DNA of 64,000 nucleotides from Juglans regia (Eukaryota; Streptophyta; Magnoliopsida; Fagales; Juglandaceae). The notes under the pieces were generated by a model, which saw only the letters and a list, made by a program, of their open reading frames with translations, was not told the DNA's origin and did no database searches. Location of the stretch: assembly GCF_001411555.2 (NCBI RefSeq), contig NC_049912.1, positions 28,033,722 to 28,097,721 on the forward strand, in the 5' to 3' direction. Below are positions 1 to 25,739 of this stretch, piece after piece. Each line of letters opens with the position of its first letter. Position 1 is the stretch's first letter. The translations under genes were made by a program, and so were the position numbers.

Positions 1-229
1 TCGAGGAAAGATATGTCTACACCTTCTTCCAAAGCGTTACGTTTCGCATCTGATTATCTGCTTCAGCTTCTGCTTTTCTCTGTCCTCCACTCTGCAACCA
101 GATAGCAGCACAAGACAAGAAGTTGAAGGGTTTGAAAGTTAGAAGAAGGAAAGGGACTTAAATTTGAAAACCCAGAATTTCGGGGGGTTCAATTTTTGAA
201 CTTTTTGTGGGTTTGATAGGAGAGGAGAT

Positions 230-3200
230 ATGGATCTTTACTCAATGTTTTGTTGCGGAAGGGTTTCGGATCGGTATGAATATTTACTTGCTTTATTTTT
301 TTTATTTTCTTTTCCTAGCGTTACTGAATTGTTGGTGTGATTTGAGTTTGAGAAGTTGTGATGTGCTGTATTCTGGTGAGATATGGGGGAGCCGAAGAAG
401 AGGGTTTGAATTCTGAATTTTGGGAGTGGGTGAGAAGAATCTCTGAATGGTTTGTTTGGTTGTTAAGAAATGATGGGAAAAGTCAAATAAAGAGCAAAAA
501 GATAAAAATGGAATCTTGATGACTAAAACCAACAGACGCAGGCATCCGTTAACTGTACTATTTAATCAGTTTTTCCAGAATAAGGAGTTCTACTCCAGTT
601 TTGTCTGTAAACGAAAGTTATATCTTTTATATTCTCTTAGACTCTGTTGTATTCTTTTTCCGTTATGAGGTCCTGAATGAAGTTTAATTAGTGGAGTGCG
701 CAATTGTACAGGAGGGAACGAGGGAAGAAGCAGCAAACATGGAGGGTGTTTTCATTGAAGGAGTTGCATGCAGCTACAAACAATTTTAATTATGATAATA
801 AGCTTGGAGAAGGAGGATTTGGCAGCGTTTACTGGGGTCAGCTTTGGGATGGATCACAAGTAATGATTACATTTACATGTTTCGACTCAAATTTATATCC
901 TGCTCAGTATATAAGTAATTTGGCCTCTCTATTGTTTGCTGTTTGGCAAAATGACTTTTTTTTGGTGCGGATAACATTGATGGCTATCGTTGTTGATAGA
1001 AAAGAATTCATATAGAAAACCAGTATCTTGAAGTGTTGGTTTCAATTGATTTAAGTTTAGGTTTTGTATGTGTCAATATCAATATTATGTGCTACTGGAC
1101 ATGTCCTTTTTCTAACTTCTCGCTATGAACTACCCAAGAATCTGATCAGAATATATACTTTGAATAAAGCAGGCTTCCCCAGTTACAGAAACTGGTCTTT
1201 TCCCAGTTTCATTCCGGTAAATGGCATAGTTTTTTCTTAAAGTTTGACTTGTTGTACCTCCACCACAAAAAGTGAGGATATTAATTATTACATCAATAAA
1301 AGAGGGCTGTTTTCTCAAAAAAAAAAAAAAAGAGTATATATATATATATATAGATATGTCAATATTATTAGAGTTTTATAGTCTCATTGTGTTTCTATCA
1401 ACGTTTTTGGTAGTTTCCCACCCCCTTTATTGCTATGTTGATTATTAAATCTGTCAGACAATGCCAAAAAACTAAACGGTCATGGGGCCTTTGTATAGTC
1501 TCTGAAAGGAGTTTGATTTCCTTTTTGTTGTTTCTTTCCATTCTATTCTCTTTCTGTGAGGCAATGTTTCCATTAAAGAATACAAAACTGGCATCATACT
1601 TCAACATGCATCTGTTATGGGCAATCAACTACGATACTAAGGGAGGTAGCTCAAGTCGAGGGAAGGCTAAAGGGAGGGCTTTGTGAAGACGTTCTCATAG
1701 TGGAATGTTCGGATAGAGGATTAGTTTTACGGAATCTAGGGGATGGGGTCAGGGAGGTGTAACGATAGTTTTCCAATTCAGGCTTGGTGTATTTTGGGTA
1801 GGTTTTCATGGGCTTTTGGGTCATTAGGGGCTTTCTTGTATGGGTTAGGTGTTTTTCTTGTATACGTCAGTGTACTTGGTTACTCCTATTGATATATATA
1901 TAATATTATTACTTATATAAAAAAAAAAAATTCCCCTTTGTACAATGTTTGACGGTAAGTGGTGTCGTATCTACCCATCTTTGCAGTGCATACCACAAAA
2001 CTCTCATGCACAGAATAGTGCCAAATCTTTGAATCTTGGCATTGTAAAATGGAATGATAAATCATGGCAGAGATATGCAAGTCAAACAAGGACATAGCAT
2101 TGGGAAGTCATGGTATGGAGGACAGGTGGTTAGCTGATTGCTTAAACTATTTGTATGCACTATGCACTAAGTGATATTGTAGGGGTACAGTGCTATAGCA
2201 GGCCAAGTATTGATCGTATAGTTTATACAAGACATTTCTCATAAATGGAAAATTGCCAGTTCCACGTTTCTAGGCTTGTCCTGTATCCAAGCAAAGCTGT
2301 GGGCAAAAGTGATGCTCAATCAGTGCCTAAGCTAACATGTTTTATTTGCTTATTAAATTTTAAGTTTCTCCCAATAGGTTGAAGAGCTTTTGCTATCATT
2401 AACCTATCTTGAAGCCTCTTCTTCTAGTTAGGCAATTGCTAATAGTGCACCCTTCTCTATAATCAATCTTACCAATGAATATTAATAGGTTTACAGTCCA
2501 TGTCGAGACACGGAGAACTTACGTCCTAAGTGACGTAGTAGGAAGAGAGTTATGATGCTTTGTTGGGCCAGCTTGCACTAATTACGTCTAATTGCATTGC
2601 TTGATACCTCTTGCTGCACTTTCATGCTAGCTCCTTGAAGATAATAAAAGCAGTTCTTGCATATTCTCTGAACTTGAAGTCCACTTTTCTCTATCCAATT
2701 GTGATATTTTTGGTTATTGTTCTCGCAAGAAACCAGATATTACCCTAAAACCAATAAAAAAAAAAACCCAGAAACCACTTAAAATGTGGTAGTCATTTGT
2801 AAGTTGACAGCTTCATGTTTACCAAAACTGTATTTGGAGCTTTTACTGCCATCAGAAGAATCTTCTTGGGTTAAAATTTAAATGCAAAATCAATTACTTA
2901 GTTTTCATGAGTTTGTAAGAAGCTCAATGAGTTTGTAATTTTAACGATTGCTCCTTGGGTTTTCAGATTTTTGCAATTAAATCCTCCCTGAATTTTGTTC
3001 ACCTGATGATACTCTGTGCATTTGCGTATTGTTTTGATGCTCCTTTCCCTCATTATATTGGAATTCTAATGGCTGTTTGTCTGCCACTATAGTTCCACTT
3101 TTCCTTCTTATAAACTGGATATCTTTCTGAAAGGTGACAAATATGCAGATTGCGGTCAAAAGGTTGAAGAATTGGAGCAACAAAGCAGATTTGGAATTCG

Positions 3201-4128
3201 CTGTTGAGGTTGAGATACTGGCACGAGTACGGCACAAGAATCTGCTAAGTTTACGTGGCTATTGTGCTGAGGGGCAAGAGCGTCTGATCGTATATGACTA
3301 CATGCCAAATTTAAGCTTGCTATCTCATCTTCATGGGCAGCACTCAGCAGAATGCCTTCTCGATTGGAATCGACGGATGAGTATTGCAGTTGGGGCTTCT
3401 GATGGAATTGCGTAAGTACTGAACCCTACTTTTTTCTTCATGCTTTGTGATGAGGTGTACTTAAACCCCTAATTTTTTTATCCAGCTATCTTCACCACCA
3501 ATCCACCCCTCATATAATCCATAGAGACATCAAAGCTAGCAATGTGTTGCTAGATTCCAATTTTCAGGCTCGGGTTGCTGATTTTGGATTCGCAAAGCTA
3601 ATCCCTGATGGTGCAACACATGTGACTACTAGAGTTAAGGGCACCCTTGGCTACCTTGCACCTGAATACGCTATGTTAGGTAAAGCAAATGAGAGTTGTG
3701 ATGTCTACAGCTTTGGGATACTTCTTCTAGAGCTTGCCAGCGGCAGGAAACCCCTTGAAAAACTGAGTGCAACAGTGAAACGCTCCATTACTGATTGGGC
3801 GCTGCCATTGGTATGTGAGAGAAAGTTTGGTGAACTAGCAGATCCGAAGCTTAATGGTAAGTATGTAGAGGAAGAGTTGAAAAGACTTATCTTGGTTGCA
3901 CTTGTATGTGCTAACAGTCTTCCTGAGAAGAGACCCACGATGCTTGAGGTGGTGGATCTTCTGAAGGGAATTTCAAAGGAGAAATTAGCTGAACTGGAAA
4001 ATCTTGAACTATTCAAGTCCCCTCAAGCTGCAGATTACAATGATGGGGCATCAGTCGCGGAAGACAGCTCAGACTTCATTTCGGAGGAGAAAGATTTTAA
4101 GCCTGAAAAGAATGAAGAACGGGGTTAG
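230..4128 (+). CDS. Receptor-like cytoplasmic kinase (At3g15890-like, PTI1-like group)
   Basis: Predicted cytoplasmic or membrane-associated Ser/Thr kinase, 365 aa. Exons: 230-273, 712-859, 3149-3411, 3486-4128; phases agree at all joins and all introns are GT-AG. The start is the ATG at 230; exon 1 adds a short Cys-containing N-terminus (MDLYSMFCC) and no signal peptide or membrane helix is seen. The glycine loop GEGGFGSV lies at about residues 47-54, the ATP-binding lysine in IAVKR at 68, HRDIKASN at 164-171, DFGFAKL at 184-190 and an APE motif follows. The RD-type catalytic loop suggests an active kinase. The tail after the kinase domain is acidic. Family function in general is signalling; the substrate is unknown. 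Intron 2 is 2,289 bp and holds a LINE fragment, unusual next to the 74-bp intron 3. The 5' UTR probably runs back towards position 1, so the promoter is largely outside the window. Confidence 0.93.
1616..1931 (+). mobile_element. 5'-truncated LINE fragment with ORF2 mostly deleted, in kinase intron 2
   Basis: Matches the 3' part of the LINE at 11843-13910: the end of ORF1 (reading INYDTKGGSSS...), a short remnant that looks like the first codons of ORF2 (read through a stop, with a WNVR-like stretch near 1700), then the 3' end and a poly(A) run near 1918-1931. About 4 kb of ORF2 expected in an autonomous LINE is absent. I found no convincing target-site duplication, so the left edge is approximate. 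Confidence 0.75.
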
Positions 4129-5837
4129 AAATGAGCAAGCAAGATCACTGAAACTACTAAGTGCAGTATAAATTTGATGTGGAAGTATGTGCAATATTTG
4201 GATTTCTCGTGTCAAGGTGTAGCAAGAAAGCATGTTTTTTGCGAGTGCAGTAGGCTTTGTTTGTGGTTGGTTGCTCATCATCTTATCTTTCTTTGTACTG
4301 GAACGAATGACATGGAAACTGTGTTGGATTTTCTATTGGATTTTTAGCTCGAGAACTTCTATATACTTCATTGAATGACGCACGTACTTATCAGCTTTGT
4401 TATTATTACCATAAACGTCGCAAAGACTAGCTTACCGTCTGGACTATACATACACACACAGATAGATTTTCGCCAGTGTATAGAATTCCTTAAAATACAA
4501 ATCAGCTATAGATATAATAATATTGACGTTGGTTACATTACATTCTACATATGGGTACAGATTACCGTGGGAGAGAAGAACCTTGTATTTTGGACCACCA
4601 AATAAATACAAATTTGTATTTTTCATTCCTAGTATCAAAAGATACAAAATGTTAATTGTCAATTAAGACTGCGTTTGAATGTTGAGTTGAGCTGAACTCA
4701 ATTTTTTATGAATCGTAGTGAGTTGAAATGGTGGAGTAAGTTCTGTAGAATCTATCTAAGATGAATTTAGATGTGTTTAGATGTTAAGATGAGTTTAATA
4801 CCTATTTATGAGAAGTTGAAAAATGTATGGACCCTACCAATGATTGTAAAGTTGTTGTAATGGTTGAATAATTAATTTATTAAATCTTTTATTAATAAAA
4901 ACAAGATAAAATAATTATTAATAAAATTACAACAGTATCATGTCCACATTTTATTCTATTATTTATTTACATATTATTTAATTAATGGTAAAAAAACACG
5001 TGGCATGCGGAAGAAAATCTCCCGCTCGAGCGGGTTCTCAGTCGCTCGACAATCAAGCTGGAGAAATTTGTCTCCCGCTTGAGAGCCGAAATGCCTTTTT
5101 GGTCTACGGGAAATAGAAATAGAGAAAGTAATAGAGAGAGAGAGAGTCAATGGGTCCCACAAATTAAAGAGAAATAGAGAGAATGCCAATGGGTCTCGTT
5201 ACTTTGAGAGAAAAGAGAAATAAAGAGTTCGGCTACTTTTTGAAGAGAAATAGAGAGAGAGTGTCAAGTCAGTCCCATTACTTTTTTGGGGAAACGCTGA
5301 GAGAAAGTTCAGCTTTTTCTTCTGCGTTTTATCAGTGGTTCCCACGAAGTCTCAAGTGGTAGTAAGTTGTGCAGAGCAGGCAATACTTGAGGCTTTAGCT
5401 TCAGCACGGATGTACATGCTCTCCGTCTCTGTTTAGATACAAAAATAATTACATCTCATTTTTTTTATTATAATTTTTTTAAATTTTTATATAAAATATA
5501 ATAAACAATTCAATTTTTCAAATTTTCAAATAACAATAATAGTATTAAAAAAATAATATTTTATTCAACTTTAATCTAAATCCATCGGGTCTCATCTAAG
5601 TATCCAAACGAGACGATAAATATCATAATCACATATGTACAAAGCCTGCTACTACAACACTACAACCGCCCGCTGCTAAATGCTCCATCTCAAGATATTG
5701 ATTATTACAACAAAAATAGTTTCTAGACTCTTGTGTCCCCAAGTTGGCCGAGTGAAAAACTCCGTAGTTGCACTTTGAAAAGCCGCGCCGCAAATAATAC
5801 CACACTTGTTAACAATTGTGACATTAATCTCTAACAC
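4129..5837. other. Convergent spacer between kinase and PRP8
   Basis: Holds the 3' UTRs of both genes, a GA-rich degenerate tandem repeat near 5100-5310 (units containing AGAGAAATAGAGAG and ATGGGTC-like motifs), a short CCCGCTCGAGCGGG palindrome near 5021-5034 and a MITE at 5424-5615. No coding potential with family support. Confidence 0.6.
5424..5615. mobile_element. Tourist-like MITE
   Basis: About 192 bp, AT-rich, with imperfect terminal inverted repeats: CGTCTCTGTTTAGATAC at the left and the complement of GTATCCAAACGAGACG at the right. The interior resembles the MITEs at 27553-27762 and 46983-47219. It lies in the probable 3' flank of PRP8. Flanking duplication unclear. Confidence 0.6.
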
Positions 5838-19793
<13,956 letters not shown>

Positions 19794-20050
19794 GGCAAAA
19801 AGATTATAATCCCTATAATAAAACCCTAAGAATCCTTGATAGGAAAATGATTTATAGGGTGTGTAGATTTGAGATTCCAATGAGGTAGAGATTTTGAGTT
19901 TGTGGGATAGGTGAAGAAGCGGGAGATCTTTGAAGGGGGATTGAGGATTCAATGGTGGTTGCTAGTGTTTAGAGGGTTTGTCATGTATGTAACGTATGTT
20001 GTCTCTCCCCCACTGAGTGAGAAGAAGAGTGTCAAACTATAAAGAAAGAA
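19794..20050 (-). promoter_or_regulatory. PRP8 5' UTR and promoter region
   Basis: Lies directly upstream of the PRP8 ATG at 19793. An in-frame ATG with no intervening stop exists at 19952, but the sequence between encodes a peptide unlike PRP8, so 19793 was chosen. No clear TATA box was identified. Confidence 0.45.
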
Positions 20051-20339
20051 GTTAGGACGGTGCTGCGACTTGGTAGATTGGTTAATATTTCATCGGAGAT
20101 GGATTTGGCGGTGGCACTGGCACGTGACTTCAGAGTCTCAGATATCGGGTACCGACTTGGATTTGGGCTTTTTTTTATCATATAACTTTGGTAGTGTTGT
20201 TGATGGGTCATAGAAATAAGAGTCTTATTATTCATCCACACTTGACGTCGCTTTTTTTTTTTTTTTGTTTTTTTCTTACATGCTGAAACGTGCGTTTTGA
20301 GAATAGAGGTCATTTCAAATTGTGTAATCCTATATACAA

Positions 20340-20472
20340 TCGTGAAATGTGTAAATATCATGTAGTCATTTTGAAAAAGAGTAGAGTTTATTATTAAAAA
20401 ATTAATTTCTTTTCATGTGAGTTTCATATTTTTTTTTTCAAAACAACTATACGATACTTGCACACTCACGAC
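20340..20472. mobile_element. Small MITE (family 2)
   Basis: AT-rich element with imperfect inverted ends (left ATGTAGTCATTTTGAAAAAG, right complement beginning near TTTTTCAAAACAACTAT). It resembles the element at 58570-58703. A third, weaker relative may lie at 25795-25935. Confidence 0.45.
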
Positions 20473-22450
20473 TGCGAATATTATTTCTCTTTCGGATTTT
20501 CTTTCATATGCTAAAACGCAGCTCCAATCCTGCGTTCACCCCTCCCTCTATCCAGTGCCCCGCGTCGCCCCTCCCTCCGCCCAGTGCCACCCCGCATTCA
20601 CCCCTTTGCTTGCACTTCCAGTAGCCAATTCATGAGATTTGTTTCTTCGTCCCACTGCTCAACTTCTTAGGTAACTCCACTACCATTTTTCCTTCTGTAT
20701 TAGTGAGTAGTGCTTGTGTATTGAATGAGGTGAAGGGAGGGCACGAAAGTTTGAAGTTTCTCTTTCATAATCGATTTCTTCCTAAATTCGTTCCTTCTTT
20801 AGTTTGAAGTTTTGTTTAGATATTGCTACTTTTTTATGTAAAGGAAAAAGTAATCAGATTTTCTGAAAATACTTCATAGAACTAAAAATGTAGTTCATAA
20901 AAAAAATAGGTCATAACAGAAAGATGCGAAGACATTTGGATAGTTAACAGGAGAAAGGAGTGTTTCTAGGTTGGGATTAAGATGAGAGTTCGGCTGTCAG
21001 CGGCTAAAAGACAATGACTTTGAGGCTGAGAATGCTATTAGACCCAATTTGACACTTTATAGGCTGCCTGCCGTTTGGAATGTACATAACCCGAGTGAAA
21101 AGGATAGAAAAGCGTGCTTCTATCGGGGACATTTTTTCTTTTTGATTGAGCTCCTTATTAAAGGAAATTATCCCAGGAAAATTTAGAATTTCAGATAGAG
21201 ATCTCTCAACTAGAGCTTTGAAATGAATAGTATTATCCCACGTTTTTTGGTATTGCTTTGGGTGGCAAATATATGTTTATCCAACTGGTGAATTCATCTG
21301 GAATATCTCTTATAAATGTTTGTTATGATTAGTGGTCAAGGTTATGGATGATTTCTCCTTTCTGATCGTCTCTTGTTTACTGATAGGTTGACACTAGTAT
21401 GATTTTTGCACTATGAGAAGATTATGTTTAACTTATTTCCTGGTGCTGACAATCAAGTTGAATTATTGAATACAAAAAAACCCATAAATTAGTGAAAAAA
21501 GGAAATTAAAGAAGGGGAAGTGAGGATCGGCTTGTGATGGGCAGATATTGTTGCTAGAAGCCCTTACTGGGTGTTCTAAAATATTCTATTCTTTATTTAT
21601 GGATGAATAATAGTGTGTTATCTCTATTCAAGTATATATAACTTTAGATGATTCTAAAAAAACTAAGCAATACTTTATTTTACCTATAAAAGAAAACTGA
21701 GCAAAACTTGTAGCAATATGAATCCATGTTCTTTGTTGTAACTTCTAGAGCTTCACTGTATCATCATCCTTTCTTGAACAAGGCTTCATCCTGCTACCAG
21801 AGCAATTTTCTTTTCACTCTGCATTTTATGTGGGAATTGACAAACTTCATCATGTTATTTTCACGATTCTTTAGATAGGCTACATTTTTTTCTAATTGCT
21901 ATAAAGTTTCTTTAGCGTATCACTGATTATTGTACATCAATTCCACCATGAGATAGGATATCTATATTATTGTGACCTGCCTTTTTTTTAGCTTAATATT
22001 TTTGGTTTTTTGAGAAGTTTGTGTATACTTCCTTTATGCACGGTTTTCCTCCTAATCTAACATCGTGCTCTTCATGCTCAAGTGTTTGCTATTATTAACC
22101 ATTGTAAGCTCGACTAGTCCTCTTATTGACGTTCTCAGTTTTATTGTGATGGGGAAAAAGGAAGATGGAATGCCACCCGGGCTTTCGACGTCGTCTTCAC
22201 AGTCGTATGTTGGTCCCATAAATCCATACTACCCACCATTAATGAGGCCTCAAAATACATATCGAAATCCAAACGTCTACCATGTGGATAGCTAGGTTGA
22301 TGTCGTTTATTTTTTAAAAAAGTTTGTTTGACGTGCTTTTAAATCTAACAAATTGCATAATTGCAGCATCCTTTTAAACTAAATATGCCTTACCCTCCAT
22401 CGAGTAATCTAGAGGACTTGAGGCGAGTTGAAGATTCATTCTAGGTATAT
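20473..22450 (+). other. Possible short gene of unknown function
   Basis: A C-rich block (20530-20670) ends with a good donor (TTCTTAG|GTAACTCC). An exon-like block follows an acceptor near 22138 and starts ATGGGGAAAAAGG at 22149; it reads MGKKEDGMPPGLSTSSSQSY... for 48 codons to a TAG at about 22293. A further block after a CAG near 22367 reads HPFKLNMPYPPSSN... and ends in TAG near 22445. Proline- and tyrosine-rich, no family recognised. It could be a lineage-specific gene, a non-coding transcript or a transposon remnant. Low confidence in any coding function. Confidence 0.25.
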
Positions 22451-23110
22451 TTGTCTTAATTTTTTAACCAATTTTTGAAGATTCATTCTGGAGAGGCTAT
22501 GGCATAGTTTGTGGAGATTTTGTGGTGTTGTATGTAGACTAGGGCGTTGGTAGCATGATCCATGTGTACCTTTTGTATATACTGATATGTATTTGAAATT
22601 CATACTGCGATGAATATAACAACTTTATATGAAGTTTGAATAATTTGGTTTAGCTGAAGATTTTGTGTTCCTGCAAGAATTTCTTTAATTTAACTTTGTA
22701 TGTACATTTTAGCAGGTTAATTACACATGGTTTCATTACCAACTTGCTGACCGGACCCATTAAAAAGTTATTGTATTTGATAGTCCAACAACAATTCAAA
22801 TAAGTTACTTGCAAGGTCAAGACCAACATTTCACAAACAAGTTAATATACATACTCCATACCAGAAGGTTAATGTAATGAACCAACATTTTCATACACAC
22901 GATTTATCCATACATACGGATACCCCCTTTTGTACATCATAAACAAAACATAGGGGGAGCGCCATTACAATTGATCCATTCAAAAACCATCTACTGCATA
23001 AAAGTTACAACTTGATATTTACATTATCCGAACCAAGCAAACACTATTACAAATGTGACAACCCAGTACAAATATAATAATTTTCGCTTTTTCTTTTCAA
23101 GATCTCTCTC

Positions 23111-23462
23111 TCACACACACACACACACTTGATCTTCCCTTCTTCGAATTTCATACTCGCGCAACAATATGTCATCCCACATATTCCAAACCACATTCTC
23201 TCTTGCACGAATGTTCTCATCTAGCAAATGAAGTATATCCGCCCATATGAAGAATTCACATCTCGCTTCTCTCTGCACGCAGCACGAAGATTTAATTAAC
23301 ATGATGAGTACACCCCGCAAACGGAAAATCAACATCAAATATAAGAAAGATAAAGTTGCTTTATTGTATTATACTTTTAGCATGCAATAAATATTCTTCC
23401 AGGATTTTTCTTAGTGTGAGACGTCTTTAATGGTATTTTCAAACCACATCAACAAGTTGATG
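23111..23462 (-). pseudogene. GRF-type zinc-finger gene fragment
   Basis: Read on the minus strand, 23400-23462 encodes a CxCG-like start followed by KTSHTKKNPGRIFIAC, and after an intron-like gap with a GTGCAG acceptor near 23274, REARCEFFIWADI and a charged helical tail (ENIRARENVVWNMWDD). The spacing C-x-C-G ... NPGR-x-F-x-x-C ... C-x-FF-x-W matches GRF zinc fingers. The residue between the first two cysteines is a TGA stop and no start or end exons are visible, so I call it a pseudogene. GRF fingers are common in plant transposon-associated small proteins. Confidence 0.5.
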
Positions 23463-23771
23463 ATTCCATCACAAAATCATTAACTAAAGACGATAATGAT
23501 TCGGTTGATGCTATGCATGATTCTAAAAAACCAAAAACAAGTTTAGACACAAATGATTGGGTTAGAAATACAAAATTGATTTGCAACTTGACCACCATCA
23601 CTAAGCCACTTAAAGTCACCTGCCTGCACAATGGGAAGAGTTCTTAACATTTCAATTTAGATAAACTGTGGCTACCACAGTAAATACTGATTGCACAAGT
23701 TCTATTAATATGATAATATAATTAACAAACTTGGAAAAGAAAATACTCAGAGAGTACATAAAAAGACATAC

Positions 23772-24454
23772 ATGATCACTGTCAAACAATTCAAAGATTC
23801 CTCTTAGATACTCAATAGCTTCATTTGTCAGCTCCACACTCTACACAAAAGAGAACCAACAGTAAGCATTTTTAACAAACATTGTATGCTTCAAAGCTTT
23901 TTTTTTGGGGATGGGGGTGGATATGGTTCGTGTATGATTTAGTGACATATTACATGATATTAGAACTAAATGGAATGTTATACTCAAGCAAAAAGTTTAA
24001 TAGAACTTAAAATTATGTGCACATAAGGGGATTAGGGTGGGAAATTCAGGGCTTGCCCACCTCAAAACCTTAGCAAGATGAATAATCCTAGATGAATAAA
24101 CCTTAGCAAGAGGAATCTCGTCAAAGTAAGCCCACGTTCATCGACTCCTTCGACAACTTTTCTGCCGCCCACAACCCTCTTAACACCTACTATTTCTAAA
24201 GGTTGTAATGGAACATTGAAACATTTGACCTGCTCACAAGTATTTAAATCCCTCATTTATCTTAAGCAAAAATTATCATAACTTTGATAGATGAGAAACA
24301 TGCTGCAAGTAAGAGTTGCAAATAAGCGGAAAATAAAAGAAACCTGAAAATCATTAAACTCTGCATCACCGAGGGCCCCATCCTTATCATTGTTACTTTT
24401 TTTCCCAACAGTACAAGGAACATAGCTAAATTTCTCCTTTAGCATGTCTTCCAT
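23772..24454 (-). pseudogene. Fragment of a mitochondrial Rho GTPase (MIRO) gene
   Basis: Three exon-like blocks with splice sites: 24344-24454 (ending NNDKDGALGDAEFNDFQ, an EF-hand loop), 24064-24229 (VKCFNVPLQPLEIVGVKRVV ... GLTLTRFLLL) and 23772-23840 (SVELTNEAIEYLRGIFELF). These correspond to the central EF-hand region of plant MIRO proteins. Both GTPase domains and the C-terminal membrane anchor are missing; block 2 runs into a small duplication and a stop near 24064. Introns are retained, so it is not a processed copy but a captured or decayed genomic fragment. Confidence 0.75.
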
Positions 24455-24874
24455 TTCATTTACGAAGTAGATTTGTGCTCAAAAGCCCATTGGACCCATA
24501 TAAATTTTTAGAACATGGTATATGAGGAAAATTCTCGACAAATCAGAAAATAACATCTATAAGGCATTTGAGTCTAGCATTAAAGTTCTATTCAGTAACA
24601 GCTAGCATATTGATTTTTGAGTTAAAAGCCAATCTTCCATAGGAAATTTTGCACAAAAAATCATAGTAGTCTTACGACTCCAAACATTGTTTCATAATCA
24701 TGTCCTATCATTGCCCAATACCAAAAATTAAGCAGGAGATAATATATGCATGGAATACTCTAAAAATCCCGAGACTCAATTGTACAATGGTTTACTTTTC
24801 TACATATGATATCTATGAGTTTCAGTGGTTTTTATTCTTTGTTTTGTATTGCACAATTTTAAATTAAAGATTCT

Positions 24875-24990
24875 TGTTATGAACTCATTAGGTTAAACTC
24901 ACTCTTGAAAACCAGCTTATAAGAAAATGGTGCCTAGGGGCTTATAAACCATCAATAAATTTCATACTTAGTCGATGTGGGATCGTAACA
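24875..24990 (-). repeat. TRIM long terminal repeat (3' copy)
   Basis: Direct repeat of 25165-25273 with about 20% divergence and one small insertion. Given minus orientation, this is the downstream repeat. Confidence 0.75.
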
Positions 24991-25164
24991 ACAATCACGC
25001 TCTGTAGCCGACGTCCACGTCGATCCCCGTGCTCACACGGGTAGGCTATGTGCTAGATATTTTCCTAGCTCTAGGCAAACACTACCATGTCGGCATCACC
25101 CCCGTGCCGCACAATTGCAACCGTCGCATCATGACCTTAGACGTGGGGTGACTCTAATACCATT

Positions 25165-25273
25165 TGTTATAAACCCACTAGGTAGAACTCACTATTGAAA
25201 ACTAGCTTACAAGGGAATGGTATCTAGGGACTTATAAACCACAAACCAATCTCATACTTAGTCGATCGTAACA
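25165..25273 (-). repeat. TRIM long terminal repeat (5' copy)
   Basis: Direct repeat of 24875-24990, adjacent to the primer-binding site at 25150-25162 with a 2-base spacer, so it is the upstream repeat. Confidence 0.75.
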
Positions 25274-25739
25274 ATTATTTAGACAGAAATGTTATTGTAC
25301 CTTGGGCCCAGATCTAGACTTGGAGACGAGTTCTCTTTCGCAGATCTGGACGTAATACCCCTTGAACTTGAACAATATTATGTGTTGCCCTATAATCAAA
25401 GAGAAACAAGGAATTGGAGTAAAGAGGGAGGGAGGAGCACAGGAGCTAATCTCATACGCATGGCTTTGCCATAAAATCACATAGAAACGAAGAGCGAAGA
25501 CTTACGAGAGACGATGATTTGTGTAGGCCAAGATCGATGATTTGTGCACGTCGAGATGAAGCACAAGTAGCGGAGGAGATGAAAAGGGGAGGAGAGGATG
25601 TGTTGAGCTTCACAGAGAAGATGGGGAATGCTTGGCTCCACAGAGAATAGGGGAGGAGAGGAAGTGTCTGGCTGCACGTTCGAGTTTGGGGCAGAGCCGA
25701 TTCATTTCTCAATGAACTCGGTTTGCGACGTAGGGTGTG

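Larger units (their letters stand above)
24875..25273 (-). mobile_element. TRIM (terminal-repeat retrotransposon in miniature)
   Basis: A 399-bp element. Two direct repeats of 116 bp (24875-24990) and 109 bp (25165-25273) start TG and end CA in both orientations. Next to the right repeat, on the minus strand, TGGTATTAGAGTC (25150-25162) matches the methionine initiator tRNA primer site (TGGTATCAGAGC type). The 170-bp interior is GC-rich and has no coding sequence. Flanks ATTCT and ATTAT could be a 5-bp duplication with one change. Confidence 0.8.

Noticed and set aside
1316..1355. Poly(A) followed by TA repeat as a retroelement end
   Set aside because: No flanking duplication found; could be a simple repeat.
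4667..4960. Possible left end of another Tourist-like MITE (GACTGCGTTTGAATGTTG after TAA)
   Set aside because: No matching right end could be placed with confidence.
25292..25712. Minus-strand frames of 62-86 codons as an upstream exon of the MIRO fragment
   Set aside because: Sequence does not resemble MIRO and is split from it by the TRIM.
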